From assembly GCA_012960505.1 (NCBI GenBank), contig DUBC01000036.1, positions 1 through 64,000 of the forward strand: a stretch of 64,000 nt of DNA, read 5' to 3'. The stretch is from Verrucomicrobiales bacterium. GTDB taxonomy: Bacteria; Verrucomicrobiota; Verrucomicrobiia; Verrucomicrobiales; DEV007. The notes under the pieces were generated by a model, which was not told the origin of the DNA, made no database searches, and was given only the letters and a program-made list of their open reading frames with translations. The position numbers and the translations under genes were made by a program. Below are positions 18,081-26,986 of this stretch, in pieces (position 1 is the first letter of the stretch; each line of letters starts with the position of its first letter).

Positions 18081-19009
18081 AAAAATCTATCGTTCTTTTA
18101 TTTGCAGGCCAAGGGGCTCAAGAAGTAGGTATGGGGTGCTCTTTGTCTGAGGCTTATCCTAAGGTTAAAGAAATTATAGCAATGGCAGATGAGGAGTTGG
18201 GTGCTGAACTATCTGAGGTAATGTTTAATGGCCCGAACGATAAACTGATTCAAACTTCATGGTGCCAACCTGCTTTGTATGTGCATGGTTTAGTATGTTG
18301 GGAAATGCTTAAAAAAAAATGCCCTTCTTTGAATCCTGTGGCTGCGGCAGGATTGTCGTTGGGTGAATTTACGGCATATTCAGCAGCAGGATCATTCAGT
18401 TTTTTAGCCGGATTAAAACTGGTGGCGAAGAGGGGGAAATTCATGGATGAGGAGTGTGCTATGACGGATGGATCGATGGCAGCTATCATAGGGGGTGATG
18501 AAGAGTCTGTGCGGAATCTTGCTAAGGAATATGATGTTGATGTGGCAAATTTAAATGCTCCTGGTCAGATAGTGATTTCCGGTTCCCGAGATAATATTCT
18601 TTCTGCTGTCAATAAGGTGAAGGATTTTGGATGCAGAATGGCAAAGGTTCTAGAAGTAGCGGGTGCGTATCACTCTAGATTGATGGCAGAAGCTCAGGAC
18701 AAGTTGGCTCAAGAACTTGAAATCTTTGATATTAATATGCCAAATTTTCCTGTCATATCGAATGTTGAAGCGAAATCTATTGTGGATATCGATTCGATTC
18801 GAGCCTCACTTGAAAGGCAAGTGACTGGATCTGTTCGTTGGTATGAGTCCATGGAATTCATTTTAGATTCGAATCCCGAAGCAACTTTTATTGAATTTAG
18901 TCCAAAGCCTGTTTTGGCAGGATTAATGAACAGGATTAGACGTGAAGTAGAAGTGCTAACGGTGAGTGATCCTGAATCTTTAGAGGAAGTGACAATAGCC
19001 TTATCTTAA
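18077..19009 (+). CDS. fabD: Malonyl-CoA:ACP transacylase
   Basis: Loads malonate onto acyl carrier protein for fatty-acid synthesis. 310 residues starting at GTG, with the opening LLFAGQGAQEVGMG, the nucleophile Ser94 in GLSLGEF and His199 in GAYHSRLM. Length is normal. It is the last gene of the tmk-holB-glycerate kinase-fabD run. The other fab genes are not in the window. Its last four bases overlap the 3' end of the convergent selB gene. Confidence 0.93.
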   Translation: MKKSIVLLFAGQGAQEVGMGCSLSEAYPKVKEIIAMADEELGAELSEVMFNGPNDKLIQTSWCQPALYVHGLVCWEMLKKKCPSLNPVAAAGLSLGEFTAYSAAGSFSFLAGLKLVAKRGKFMDEECAMTDGSMAAIIGGDEESVRNLAKEYDVDVANLNAPGQIVISGSRDNILSAVNKVKDFGCRMAKVLEVAGAYHSRLMAEAQDKLAQELEIFDINMPNFPVISNVEAKSIVDIDSIRASLERQVTGSVRWYESMEFILDSNPEATFIEFSPKPVLAGLMNRIRREVEVLTVSDPESLEEVTIALS

Positions 19010-20925
19010 GGTTGATTGAGTGAGCGTACATTACCTTCGCGTTTTGTGATCCCCTCCTTATCGAGTCGCTCCAAGAATGGGATTACAATTCTCCGAGTCG
19101 TTCCGAGTATCTTGCGAATATCCGCAGCAGTTGATGGCCCATTGGAGCTTATGAACCTTTTTACTTTTTCTACAGAATCTTCAAAATGAGAGGATAGTAG
19201 TATTGCCTTATCGTCTAATTGAATAGCTTCTCCAGTTTCCAAGAGAAATTTTAGTGCGGATGAGTCATCTTCATTTTGTACGAATTCTTTGGGATTAGGT
19301 GGCTCTAGAGGATTTAAATTAAGGGCATCACGTATCCGCTTGCCTGCTAATTGTAATTTGTCGGGGAGTCGTGGGCTATGATCTTTTCTTCGGATTATAG
19401 TTCCACTCCTGATGTATTCGCCGGTTCCGAGAGTCTCAACTAATATTTCAAAGAGCTTAGGGTCAGGTAGGTGCTTTTTCATGAAGCTTCTCAGCATATT
19501 AATATCAATGCCTGGAAGTTCTGGGTGTTTATTGTGAATCGTATCAATCCTTTTCGTGGCAACATCTATCAAATCGAGCCACCATTTTTTTTCAAATATC
19601 CAAGGCCCTGAGTTTATCGCATCTATTTGTTCTAGTGCTTCATTAATATGGGCTTTTGAGAAACATGACTGTGTTAATATTTCAGAAGCGGGAAAGTATT
19701 GATCGCGAGTTATAAGAGATTGAAGAAATGACTTTGCGCAGTTTGTTGATGAGGATCGAGTTTCAAGAAATTCTTTTTGTTCTTGGGACCTATAACTTTG
19801 GCGAGGAGGAGTTGGATCGAGGATAGTTCCTCCGGCAATGGTGAATCGCTTTGACCAGTCTCTTAAGACGAACCGATCGCCTGCGTGTGTGTAAGCTGGT
19901 TTGTCTAATCGGATCTCAGCGAGTGCCTTTTGACCTGGCTCGAGTTCTATATTGTCAAAAAACAATAATTTTCCTGAAATGTTAGAACTGCAATGGTGAA
20001 ATCTAATGCGCTGAGCATGCTTTATCTGTCCAGCTTTAGATTCTCTTTTAATTCTTTCAACTAAAACATGGATGCGACGAGAGGGTGATCCTATTTCCTC
20101 AATTGTGATTGTGTCGCCGCGTTTGACGCCGCTTCTGGATTTGCCTTTTCTGATTTCAACGTCAGGGATGTTGAGCGCTGTTCTCATGCCGGGCAAAGAT
20201 TCAGAAACTTCGTGTTGATGGTTTTGAATTGCACGGATTGTGGTTTCAGATGACTGAGGCTGGATGATTGCTTTTTGCCCCTTTGTGAATTTGCCTCCAG
20301 TCATGGTTCCAGTTATGACTGTTCCTACGCCTTTTGGCGAAAATACTCGGTCCACAGATAGCCTCGGCTTTTGAATGTCAGGAGGAGGAGTAACCTTTTT
20401 AATTTCTTGGATTAAAGCCTCTCGTAATTCTTCAATGCCTTCTCCGATTAGTGCGCAAACAGGAATGATGGGAGCATTTTCGAAGACACTACCCTTTAGT
20501 GACTCTGAAACCATTTCAGATGAAAATTCAATATCTTCAACGGAATCGGATTTAGTTAGAACGACTACGGCGTTACGAACATTTAAGTATGTTAAAACAT
20601 GAAGGTGCTCTTCTGACTGAGGCATCCACCCATCATCGGCAGCCACGACAAACATTGCTACGTCTACAGAGCCTGCTCCGGCAACCATGTTTTTGACGAA
20701 GTCAGCATGACCGGGAACATCAATGAGTCCGAGGCTGTAATTCTTTTTAGGCTCCTCAGAGTCATTTAATAGGAGATGAGCAAATCCAAGATCAATCGTC
20801 ATGCCGCGCGATTGTTCTTCGGGCAATCTGTCGGGATTGGTTCCGCTCAAAGCTTCAATCAGAGTGCTTTTGCCATGATCAATATGCCCAGCAGTCGCAA
20901 CAATGTAATTAGTGGGGGTACTCAT
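19006..20925 (-). CDS. selB: Selenocysteine-specific elongation factor SelB
   Basis: A GTPase that binds selenocysteyl-tRNA and the SECIS hairpin and delivers Sec at UGA. With the start at ATG 20925 the protein is 639 residues: IVATAGHIDHGKST (P-loop, 8-21), RGMTIDLGFA switch I (about 40), DVPGHADFV (about 69), TKSD for guanine (about 123), beta-barrel domains to about 370, and C-terminal winged helices ending in IRKILGTTRRIVIPFLERLD, the RNA-binding end of SelB. I chose 20925 rather than the upstream ATG because the protein then begins right before the G domain and the start overlaps the preceding stop as ATGA. Its presence shows that the organism can decode UGA as Sec. It is coupled to a lipoprotein gene. 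Confidence 0.96.
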   Translation of the reverse strand: MSTPTNYIVATAGHIDHGKSTLIEALSGTNPDRLPEEQSRGMTIDLGFAHLLLNDSEEPKKNYSLGLIDVPGHADFVKNMVAGAGSVDVAMFVVAADDGWMPQSEEHLHVLTYLNVRNAVVVLTKSDSVEDIEFSSEMVSESLKGSVFENAPIIPVCALIGEGIEELREALIQEIKKVTPPPDIQKPRLSVDRVFSPKGVGTVITGTMTGGKFTKGQKAIIQPQSSETTIRAIQNHQHEVSESLPGMRTALNIPDVEIRKGKSRSGVKRGDTITIEEIGSPSRRIHVLVERIKRESKAGQIKHAQRIRFHHCSSNISGKLLFFDNIELEPGQKALAEIRLDKPAYTHAGDRFVLRDWSKRFTIAGGTILDPTPPRQSYRSQEQKEFLETRSSSTNCAKSFLQSLITRDQYFPASEILTQSCFSKAHINEALEQIDAINSGPWIFEKKWWLDLIDVATKRIDTIHNKHPELPGIDINMLRSFMKKHLPDPKLFEILVETLGTGEYIRSGTIIRRKDHSPRLPDKLQLAGKRIRDALNLNPLEPPNPKEFVQNEDDSSALKFLLETGEAIQLDDKAILLSSHFEDSVEKVKRFISSNGPSTAADIRKILGTTRRIVIPFLERLDKEGITKREGNVRSLNQP

Positions 20926-21497
20926 TTCATCTGGGCTTGCCGAATTAAATCGAGGCTCATTGTGCAAGTTGGGCAAGATGTATGCGTTAATTCATTTAGT
21001 TTTCTATTAGTTAAATGCTTGGGCTGATCTGCTGTTTCCTGAGTCCACCAATATGATTTTTTGAAATGTTTGATATATTTTTTCGGATGCCCAAGTATAC
21101 CGTTGCTGAGAAGGATTACATGTAATGATTCGTGTCGTATGAGCCATTCTGGAATGCTTCCATCTGCATGGGCAAAGTATACGGCCGCCACATTATCCGC
21201 TTCTTTCCAAGAAGTGAGGCCTCCTTGAAATTTATTGCGAATCTTAGCTACAGGCATGCCTCTCCAGTCTTCATATTTTGCTGAGATTGGATCATGTACT
21301 TTGATGGTATCACCTTTGAACCTTTTGCCTGTTTTGGTTTCTAGATCTCTGATCTGCCCCTTGATTTGTGAAACGAGCCATTGGTTAGGATTTTCTTTTC
21401 CCTTAGGGGCTGTAAATGTAGGCTCACTGTAGGGGTGATGGCATCCGGAGAGGATGAATGCAATAAATAGACTTAAGAGTGATATTTTTGATGTCAT
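20922..21497 (-). CDS. Unknown lipoprotein with HExxH motif, translationally coupled to selB
   Basis: 191 residues. The N-terminus is a lipoprotein signal with lipobox LSGC (Cys near 19). A zinc-peptidase-like HESLH motif (about 121-125, in WLIRHESLHVILLS) follows, and a C-terminal pair of cysteines is in SCPTCTM (about 176-182). The HExxH plus downstream Cys pair suggest a zinc-binding or small metallopeptidase-like protein outside the cytoplasm, but I do not recognise a family. Its stop overlaps the selB start (ATGA), so the two are co-translated. Whether this has functional meaning for selenium is unknown. Confidence 0.75.
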   Translation of the reverse strand: MTSKISLLSLFIAFILSGCHHPYSEPTFTAPKGKENPNQWLVSQIKGQIRDLETKTGKRFKGDTIKVHDPISAKYEDWRGMPVAKIRNKFQGGLTSWKEADNVAAVYFAHADGSIPEWLIRHESLHVILLSNGILGHPKKYIKHFKKSYWWTQETADQPKHLTNRKLNELTHTSCPTCTMSLDLIRQAQMK

Positions 21498-21681
21498 TTA
21501 AAAAACAAAAATGGAGCTAACAGTAACACGAGATTTGATAGTGAAAAGCATTGGAGTTTGATATCATTATTAGTATGAATTAACAATAAAGTTTAGGCGT
21601 GAAACTTTTATGATAAGTTTTGTAGTTTAAATTAATTGCAAATGCTACTTAAGTTAATTTCAAGATATCTGTTTTTATTAT

Positions 21682-22710
21682 ATGTCTCAGAATGCAGTAG
21701 TTAATTTTTCTCCTGATCCGGGTTCTGTTGAAATTCGTGAAATTGAATATCCTGAACCGGATAATGATGATGTTATTATAAAGGTTGAAGCCGTTGGAGT
21801 CTGTGGAAGTGACATTCATCAGTGGCACTCTACTCATAGTTGGCCAGTGAATTATCCGATCGTTCTGGGGCATGAATTTGGAGGAAGGATTACTGAAACA
21901 GGAAAAAATGTTGAAGGATGGAAAATTGATGACCGTGTCGTTAGTGAAACTGCAGCAGTGATCAATTCTGATAGTCCCATGTCTCGCAGGGGTTTATATA
22001 ATCTGGATAAGGAAAGGAAGGGTTTTGGATATGGAGTTGATGGAGCAATGACTAATTATGTAAAGACTCCGGTGCGATGTTTACATAGAATTCCTAAAGG
22101 CATCCAAATGGAGTGTGCGGCTCTGACAGAGCCTTGCTGCGTTGCTTATAATGCGGTGATTAATAACTCAAGAATTAATCCTGGGGACAGAGCCATTGTT
22201 ATTGGGCCTGGGCCCATTGGGATATTGTGCGCTGTCTTTGCAAAGATGAGTGGAGCCGATGTCGTGTTAATTGGTTTGGATTCGGATTCTGATAGATTGG
22301 AAGTGGCCCGTTCTGGATTTGGATTAGAGACAATGGTTGGAGACGCTTCTGAATGGGCGCTTTGTGTCGATGGGTTAGGCGCAGATGTTATCATTGATGC
22401 GGCAGGTGTAAGTGAATCATTGAGGATAGCCATTGATTTGGTCAGGCCCATGGGGATCATCACTAAAGTTGGGTGGGGGCCCGAACCTCTAAATTTCTCT
22501 CTAGATCCCTTAGTTCAAAAGAATGTTACTTTGCAGGGTAGCTTTAGTCATAATTGGCCCATTTGGGAGCAGGTTTTACAATTGATGCATAGTGGTGAAC
22601 TGGACATTAGTCCAATCATTGGTGGCAAGTGGGCTTTGAATGAGTGGGACTCAGCCTTTGATGCAATGCAGTCAGGGAAGGTAGTCAAATCAGTGCTTAT
22701 TCCAGATTAA
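21682..22710 (+). CDS. Zinc-type medium-chain alcohol/polyol dehydrogenase
   Basis: Probably oxidises a polyol or sugar alcohol with NAD(P). 342 residues with the catalytic zinc ligands Cys41 (GVCGSDIHQWHS) and His64-Glu65 (GHEFGG), and a Rossmann motif IGPGPIGILCAVFA (about 173-186). The four-Cys structural zinc loop expected near residues 90-110 is missing: the sequence there reads AAVINSDSPMSRRGLYN. It is the first gene of a three-gene run with an SDR and a sugar-phosphate isomerase-like protein, pointing to a sugar or polyol catabolic route (inference). The specific substrate is unknown. Confidence 0.87.
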   Translation: MSQNAVVNFSPDPGSVEIREIEYPEPDNDDVIIKVEAVGVCGSDIHQWHSTHSWPVNYPIVLGHEFGGRITETGKNVEGWKIDDRVVSETAAVINSDSPMSRRGLYNLDKERKGFGYGVDGAMTNYVKTPVRCLHRIPKGIQMECAALTEPCCVAYNAVINNSRINPGDRAIVIGPGPIGILCAVFAKMSGADVVLIGLDSDSDRLEVARSGFGLETMVGDASEWALCVDGLGADVIIDAAGVSESLRIAIDLVRPMGIITKVGWGPEPLNFSLDPLVQKNVTLQGSFSHNWPIWEQVLQLMHSGELDISPIIGGKWALNEWDSAFDAMQSGKVVKSVLIPD

Positions 22711-22755
22711 AATTTTCATTGTTATGAGGATTATGTCAGGGCCAAGAAATAAATA

Positions 22756-23523
22756 ATGAAACTAAAAAACCAATCATACATTGTCACAGGAAGTTCCATG
22801 GGAATAGGTGAATCGATTGCTCGTAGAATAGTGAAGGAGGGTGGTAGCGTTTTGATTCACGGCTTGGAATCTGACGAAACTAAGGGAGTTGCGCAATCAT
22901 TAGGGATGCCTCATTGCGTGGGAGATCTTGCTTTGCCTGATCATTGTGAGGAAGTGGTAAAGACTGCAATAGAGGAATTTGGTCAATTGCATGGATTGAT
23001 AAATAATGCGGGAGCTGTTTTGAGAAATCTTATTGAAGAAACGGATGCAGCCTTTTGGGACACAGTAATGAATGTTAACGCTAGGGCCCCGCTACTCTTG
23101 ATCCGGGCGGCTCTAGAATACTTATCCGCGTCCAGGGGCTATGTGGTTAATATCGGTTCGGTCAACGCGTATTCAGGCGAACCTAACTTACTTGCATACA
23201 GTGCATCAAAGGGGGCTCTAATGACAATGACTCGTAATTTAGGAGACATTTTGCATCGTGATTATGGAGTTAAAGTAAACCAAATTAATCCTGGATGGGT
23301 TCTAAGTGATGCTGAAAAACAACGCAAGATAGATGAGGGGATGGACGCTGATTGGTTCGAACGTTTGGGGAAAGAAGAGGTGCCGAGCGGAAGAATGATA
23401 ACGACAGACGAGATTGCAGCGACGGCTGTACATTTTTTGAGTGAAGAGTTTGGTCCGATCAGTGGACAAGTCATTGAATTGTCTCAATTTCCATGCATTG
23501 GGAGGAACGCTCCAAAATGTTAA
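22756..23523 (+). CDS. Short-chain dehydrogenase/reductase
   Basis: 255 residues of the classical SDR family. NAD(P)-binding TGSSMGIGES (11-20), NNAG (83-86), and the catalytic Ser135, Tyr148 and Lys152 (YSASK) are all present. The C-terminal PISGQVIELS is also typical. No signal peptide is present. It lies 45 bases after the zinc dehydrogenase and 38 before the isomerase-like gene, on the same strand. The likely role is an oxidation or reduction step on a sugar acid or polyol. Confidence 0.9.
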   Translation: MKLKNQSYIVTGSSMGIGESIARRIVKEGGSVLIHGLESDETKGVAQSLGMPHCVGDLALPDHCEEVVKTAIEEFGQLHGLINNAGAVLRNLIEETDAAFWDTVMNVNARAPLLLIRAALEYLSASRGYVVNIGSVNAYSGEPNLLAYSASKGALMTMTRNLGDILHRDYGVKVNQINPGWVLSDAEKQRKIDEGMDADWFERLGKEEVPSGRMITTDEIAATAVHFLSEEFGPISGQVIELSQFPCIGRNAPKC

Positions 23524-23561
23524 TTTTAGTATTCATTGGACTCGAATAAATTGAATAAAGC

Positions 23562-24449
23562 ATGCCAAAATTAGCAGTTTTTCCAAAGGCCTACATGAAT
23601 GCTTTGTGCGTGGATGGTTCGATGTCCGTTCATGAATGGTTGAGTATAGCAGAAAGCTTGGATGTTGAAGGCGTCGAATGGTACGCGGAATTTATAGAAA
23701 ATAAAGAAAGAACAAATTGGGCGAAATTTAAATCACTTGCCCATGACAAGGGTTTAGAAATTCCGATGCTGTGTTGTTCTCCAGACTTTACTCACCCTGA
23801 CCTTTCTTTTCGGGAGAAGCAAATAGACAAGGAAAAGGAATGGATTGATATGGCAGCCGAATTGGGGGCGAGTTTCTGCAGAGTCTTGTCCGGTCAGAGG
23901 CGGCCAGATGTTTCTATAAGTGAAGGTCTCAAATATGCGGCGGATTGCATTCAATCATGCTTGAGTTATGCTGAGCAATGTGGGGTTTCTTTAGTTATTG
24001 AAAATCATTACAAGGATGATTTCTGGGAGTTCCCCGAATTTGCTCAACACATGAAGGTCTTTTGTGAACTTGTTGAAATGATTGAGCATCCGCGTTTCGG
24101 GGTCAATTATGATCCCAGTAATACTTATCTTGCTGGAGAAGACCCGATTGAACTCTTGCGTCGAGTCAGTACAAAAGTCAAGACGATGCACGCTAGTGAC
24201 CGTTATTTAATTGAAGGTAGCCTAGAGGATTTAAGGAAAGAGGAATGTGGATCGAGTGGGTACGCGAAGCGACTTCGTCATGGCCAAATCGGAGAAGGTC
24301 TTAATGACTATGATTCGATCTTTAGGGAGTTGAGGAGAGTTGGTTTTGATGGGTGGATTAGTATAGAAGATGGAGTCGATGGGATCGAGCAACTTCGACG
24401 GAGTGTTGATTTTTTAAGGAAGAAAATATCAGATCATTTCCCGATCTAG
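23562..24449 (+). CDS. Sugar phosphate isomerase/epimerase (xylose isomerase-like TIM barrel)
   Basis: 295 residues of the AP endonuclease 2/xylose isomerase-like TIM-barrel family. Metal-site stretches are visible: GVSLVIENHYKD (Glu, about 148), FGVNYDPSNTYLAGEDP (Asp, about 185), KTMHASDRY (His, about 208) and FDGWISIED (Glu, about 266). Such proteins isomerise or epimerise sugars or inositol derivatives with a divalent metal. It is the third gene of the small operon with the zinc dehydrogenase and the SDR. Confidence 0.87.
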   Translation: MPKLAVFPKAYMNALCVDGSMSVHEWLSIAESLDVEGVEWYAEFIENKERTNWAKFKSLAHDKGLEIPMLCCSPDFTHPDLSFREKQIDKEKEWIDMAAELGASFCRVLSGQRRPDVSISEGLKYAADCIQSCLSYAEQCGVSLVIENHYKDDFWEFPEFAQHMKVFCELVEMIEHPRFGVNYDPSNTYLAGEDPIELLRRVSTKVKTMHASDRYLIEGSLEDLRKEECGSSGYAKRLRHGQIGEGLNDYDSIFRELRRVGFDGWISIEDGVDGIEQLRRSVDFLRKKISDHFPI

Positions 24450-24500
24450 ATTGAATAGTTTAGTAAAAAATAATTCATTGAGAGAAGCTCTGTATATCAA

Positions 24501-25856
24501 ATGAAAACTGACTCAGACGATCCTCCAAAACTTTGTAAAGCGCCGCTCTTTTATAGGCAGTGGGAAATCATAAGAGATCCATCAAGATTCATAAATGTCC
24601 TGATAAAGGAATTCGGTGATTTCATATACTACAGAGGGGTGATTAATTTTTATCTTATAAATAATGCATCTTTGATTAAGAAAGTACTAAACGAAACGCA
24701 TCGAAATTTTGATAAAAATACAGTTATTTATAACCGATTTAGAAATGCATTTGGGAACGGATTAGTCACCGCTGAAGGTGCTCATTGGCGACGCCAAAGA
24801 AAATTAATTCAACCTTCATTTAGGCCGAAATTGATTGAAGGGTTTTCTCAAATTATGCTGAGTTCTAGCAATAGAACTATTGAGAGGTGGGATGACTTTT
24901 GTAAATTCAAGACTACATTTAATCTTACGAAGGAAATGAACATGTTAACGCTTGAGATTGCTGGGAAATCATTATTAAGCGACGGGTTTAATAGTGCGGC
25001 TAAGGATATAATTAGGTGGACTCATGTTATAAATAAATACAGTGCAGGAATTCCGTTCCCGATTATCAGCAGAAAATGGTTTCCTAGCCCACTCAATTTC
25101 AAGTTAAGACGTGCATTAAGAGAATACAGATCTTTTATATCAAAGACGATTGAGGCTCGGAAAGGCAATGATCAGGGAGAGGATCTGTTGTCCGTATTTT
25201 TAAGTATGAGGGACGAGAAAACTGGTCAAGGCATGGACGAGGATGAAATAGCAGAAGAAGTCCTTGGTGTAATTGTGGGTGGACAGGAAACTTCCGCGAC
25301 AGCTCTGGTCTGGACCCTTTACGAATTGAGTCTGAATGCTGACGTTGAAGAGAAGCTATTAAATGAGATCATGAATGTGACGTCTGGAGAACAGATAGAT
25401 TTTTCCAAAATTGGAGGATTAAAGTATTTGAAGATGGTGATCCAGGAGTCGATGCGTTTGCACCCACCCTTTTGGTTTGAGAATCGAAACGCAATGCATG
25501 ATGTGGAGTTAGGGGGCGTGCGTATCCAAAAAGGTTCAATGATTGCGATTAGTCGCTATGCGCTACATCGCAATACAGATTATTGGGATGATCCGGAAAC
25601 GTTTAATCCTAATCGATTTGATGAAGAATCTTCTAGAGAAAATAGTGGAGCGGATTCATTCGCCTACCAGCCATTTAGTAGCGGGCCAAGGGTATGCATC
25701 GGTCGTCATTTTGCAATGATGGAGATGATGATTATCCTTTGTTCGATATTGCAAAAATATAAGTTACGAGTGGATCCTCACTACAAACACAAAGTTGCCA
25801 CAAATTTGACAATGGAGCCTAAGGGGGGACTGCCAGTCATTCTTGAAAAGAGATAG
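24501..25856 (+). CDS. Cytochrome P450
   Basis: A haem monooxygenase that inserts oxygen into C-H bonds. 451 residues with the I-helix oxygen-activation motif VGGQETSA (G260-T264), the K-helix ExxR (E316-x-x-R319, ESMR), and the haem loop FSSGPRVCIGRHFA with the axial Cys399. It resembles the CYP4/CYP102-type bacterial branch, whose members often hydroxylate fatty acids or lipids. No reductase or ferredoxin gene is adjacent. It opens a run of four genes with a membrane protein, a ketoacyl-synthase-III-like protein and a flavin monooxygenase. Confidence 0.93.
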   Translation: MKTDSDDPPKLCKAPLFYRQWEIIRDPSRFINVLIKEFGDFIYYRGVINFYLINNASLIKKVLNETHRNFDKNTVIYNRFRNAFGNGLVTAEGAHWRRQRKLIQPSFRPKLIEGFSQIMLSSSNRTIERWDDFCKFKTTFNLTKEMNMLTLEIAGKSLLSDGFNSAAKDIIRWTHVINKYSAGIPFPIISRKWFPSPLNFKLRRALREYRSFISKTIEARKGNDQGEDLLSVFLSMRDEKTGQGMDEDEIAEEVLGVIVGGQETSATALVWTLYELSLNADVEEKLLNEIMNVTSGEQIDFSKIGGLKYLKMVIQESMRLHPPFWFENRNAMHDVELGGVRIQKGSMIAISRYALHRNTDYWDDPETFNPNRFDEESSRENSGADSFAYQPFSSGPRVCIGRHFAMMEMMIILCSILQKYKLRVDPHYKHKVATNLTMEPKGGLPVILEKR

Positions 25857-25955
25857 GAAAAGGCTCATAATCAACTCACACAGATTACAATTAAGTGATT
25901 TACATTATTTAATTATAAGGAGAGAGTCTTTAGCATTAATTAGGGCGATCTTTAC

Positions 25956-25970
25956 ATCGAAATTTTCGAT
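25956..25970. other. 15-base palindrome in the gap before the cluster's second gene
   Basis: ATCGAAA and TTTCGAT flank one central base in the 190-base gap between the P450 gene and the membrane-protein gene. A perfect 7-base inverted repeat could be an operator or a hairpin, but nothing else supports a role. The rest of the gap shows no gene or obvious promoter. Confidence 0.25.
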
Positions 25971-26046
25971 AACCGCTATTTCATTAATGTGGATACCATT
26001 CTATAGATGACTAATTGTTGCGCTTTGTTAAAGCTGATGAATATAG

Positions 26047-26961
26047 ATGAATAAGTATCCATACATTCCGCAGGCGATGAATGATCTCTTCAAGAAAGAG
26101 AAATCACGGATAGATTATCTTTTTCTTAGGCCGATCCTATTAATTGTATATTTTTTCCTCCGGGTATTGATCTTCCCGATAAAGTTTTTGCTTCATAGAA
26201 GGCCATTAGGATTTGAGGGCCGGTCCATAGACTGTTTGCTGGCTTTCGGCTTAAAATATCTTGCAAGCCATGAGGCGGCTGAACTTTTAATTCGCCACAT
26301 TCAGATCGAACCATTGATTTACCGTTTCTTGCTAAAGAATTTTAAGAATAATGACGAGAGTCCAGACGCGGATGTCGTGAAGGGAATGGACGGCCCGGAC
26401 TATCAAGAAACTGCGAACAATCAAAAATTAAACGGTATCGAAGGAGACTTTAGTGTTCTCTCCTTTAAGGAGATGATAGCTAATAGCATGACGATAGGTC
26501 ACGATGAGTTGTCCTATGAAGTGGCGGAACGCTTCGATAGGGAGATCTTCTTGAAAAATCTTAGCCAGCTACGTAAGGAAAAGCCCGAAGACCATAATCA
26601 ATATAGTAAGAAGATCCTGGAATTTAATAAAAAGTCTTCTTTCCAAATCCTTGGATGCACAAACGTTGTGATGCTAATAGTGATTATCATTAGTATTTTA
26701 GGTGACCTTAAAACAACAGTAAAAGCACTTAATTCATTTGGCTCGGATTCTGTTGTCCTGTGGGCGATGAAGCACATTTATAGTGATAACAAAGAAGTGC
26801 TAACGGACCTTGATTTTTATATGCAGGTCTATAACAACAGAAGCCATTACAATAGCAGTGTCTTTTTCTCTGACCCCAGCCAGTACCTCTATTATCACAT
26901 AGTATTTCATGAGTTTGTTTATAGTACATTACTAACGAAGTCTCCGAACTCAGTATCGTAG
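26047..26961 (+). CDS. Unknown membrane-associated protein of the P450/ketosynthase cluster
   Basis: 304 residues, no recognised family. Two hydrophobic segments are visible at about 24-50 (YLFLRPILLIVYFFLRVLIF) and about 203-222 (NVVMLIVIIISILGD). The middle is a soluble, charged region, and the C-terminus is rich in Tyr and His (QYLYYHIVFHEFVY). A lipid- or membrane-linked function in the neighbouring biosynthetic steps is plausible but unproven. The ketosynthase gene follows 25 bases later. Confidence 0.72.
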   Translation: MNKYPYIPQAMNDLFKKEKSRIDYLFLRPILLIVYFFLRVLIFPIKFLLHRRPLGFEGRSIDCLLAFGLKYLASHEAAELLIRHIQIEPLIYRFLLKNFKNNDESPDADVVKGMDGPDYQETANNQKLNGIEGDFSVLSFKEMIANSMTIGHDELSYEVAERFDREIFLKNLSQLRKEKPEDHNQYSKKILEFNKKSSFQILGCTNVVMLIVIIISILGDLKTTVKALNSFGSDSVVLWAMKHIYSDNKEVLTDLDFYMQVYNNRSHYNSSVFFSDPSQYLYYHIVFHEFVYSTLLTKSPNSVS

Positions 26962-26986
26962 AGTTATTAATCTATAGAGAAAATAT

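Noticed and set aside
25857-26046. Small RNA or tRNA in the largest gap
   Set aside because: No cloverleaf, no CCA end and no terminator; only a short palindrome is seen.
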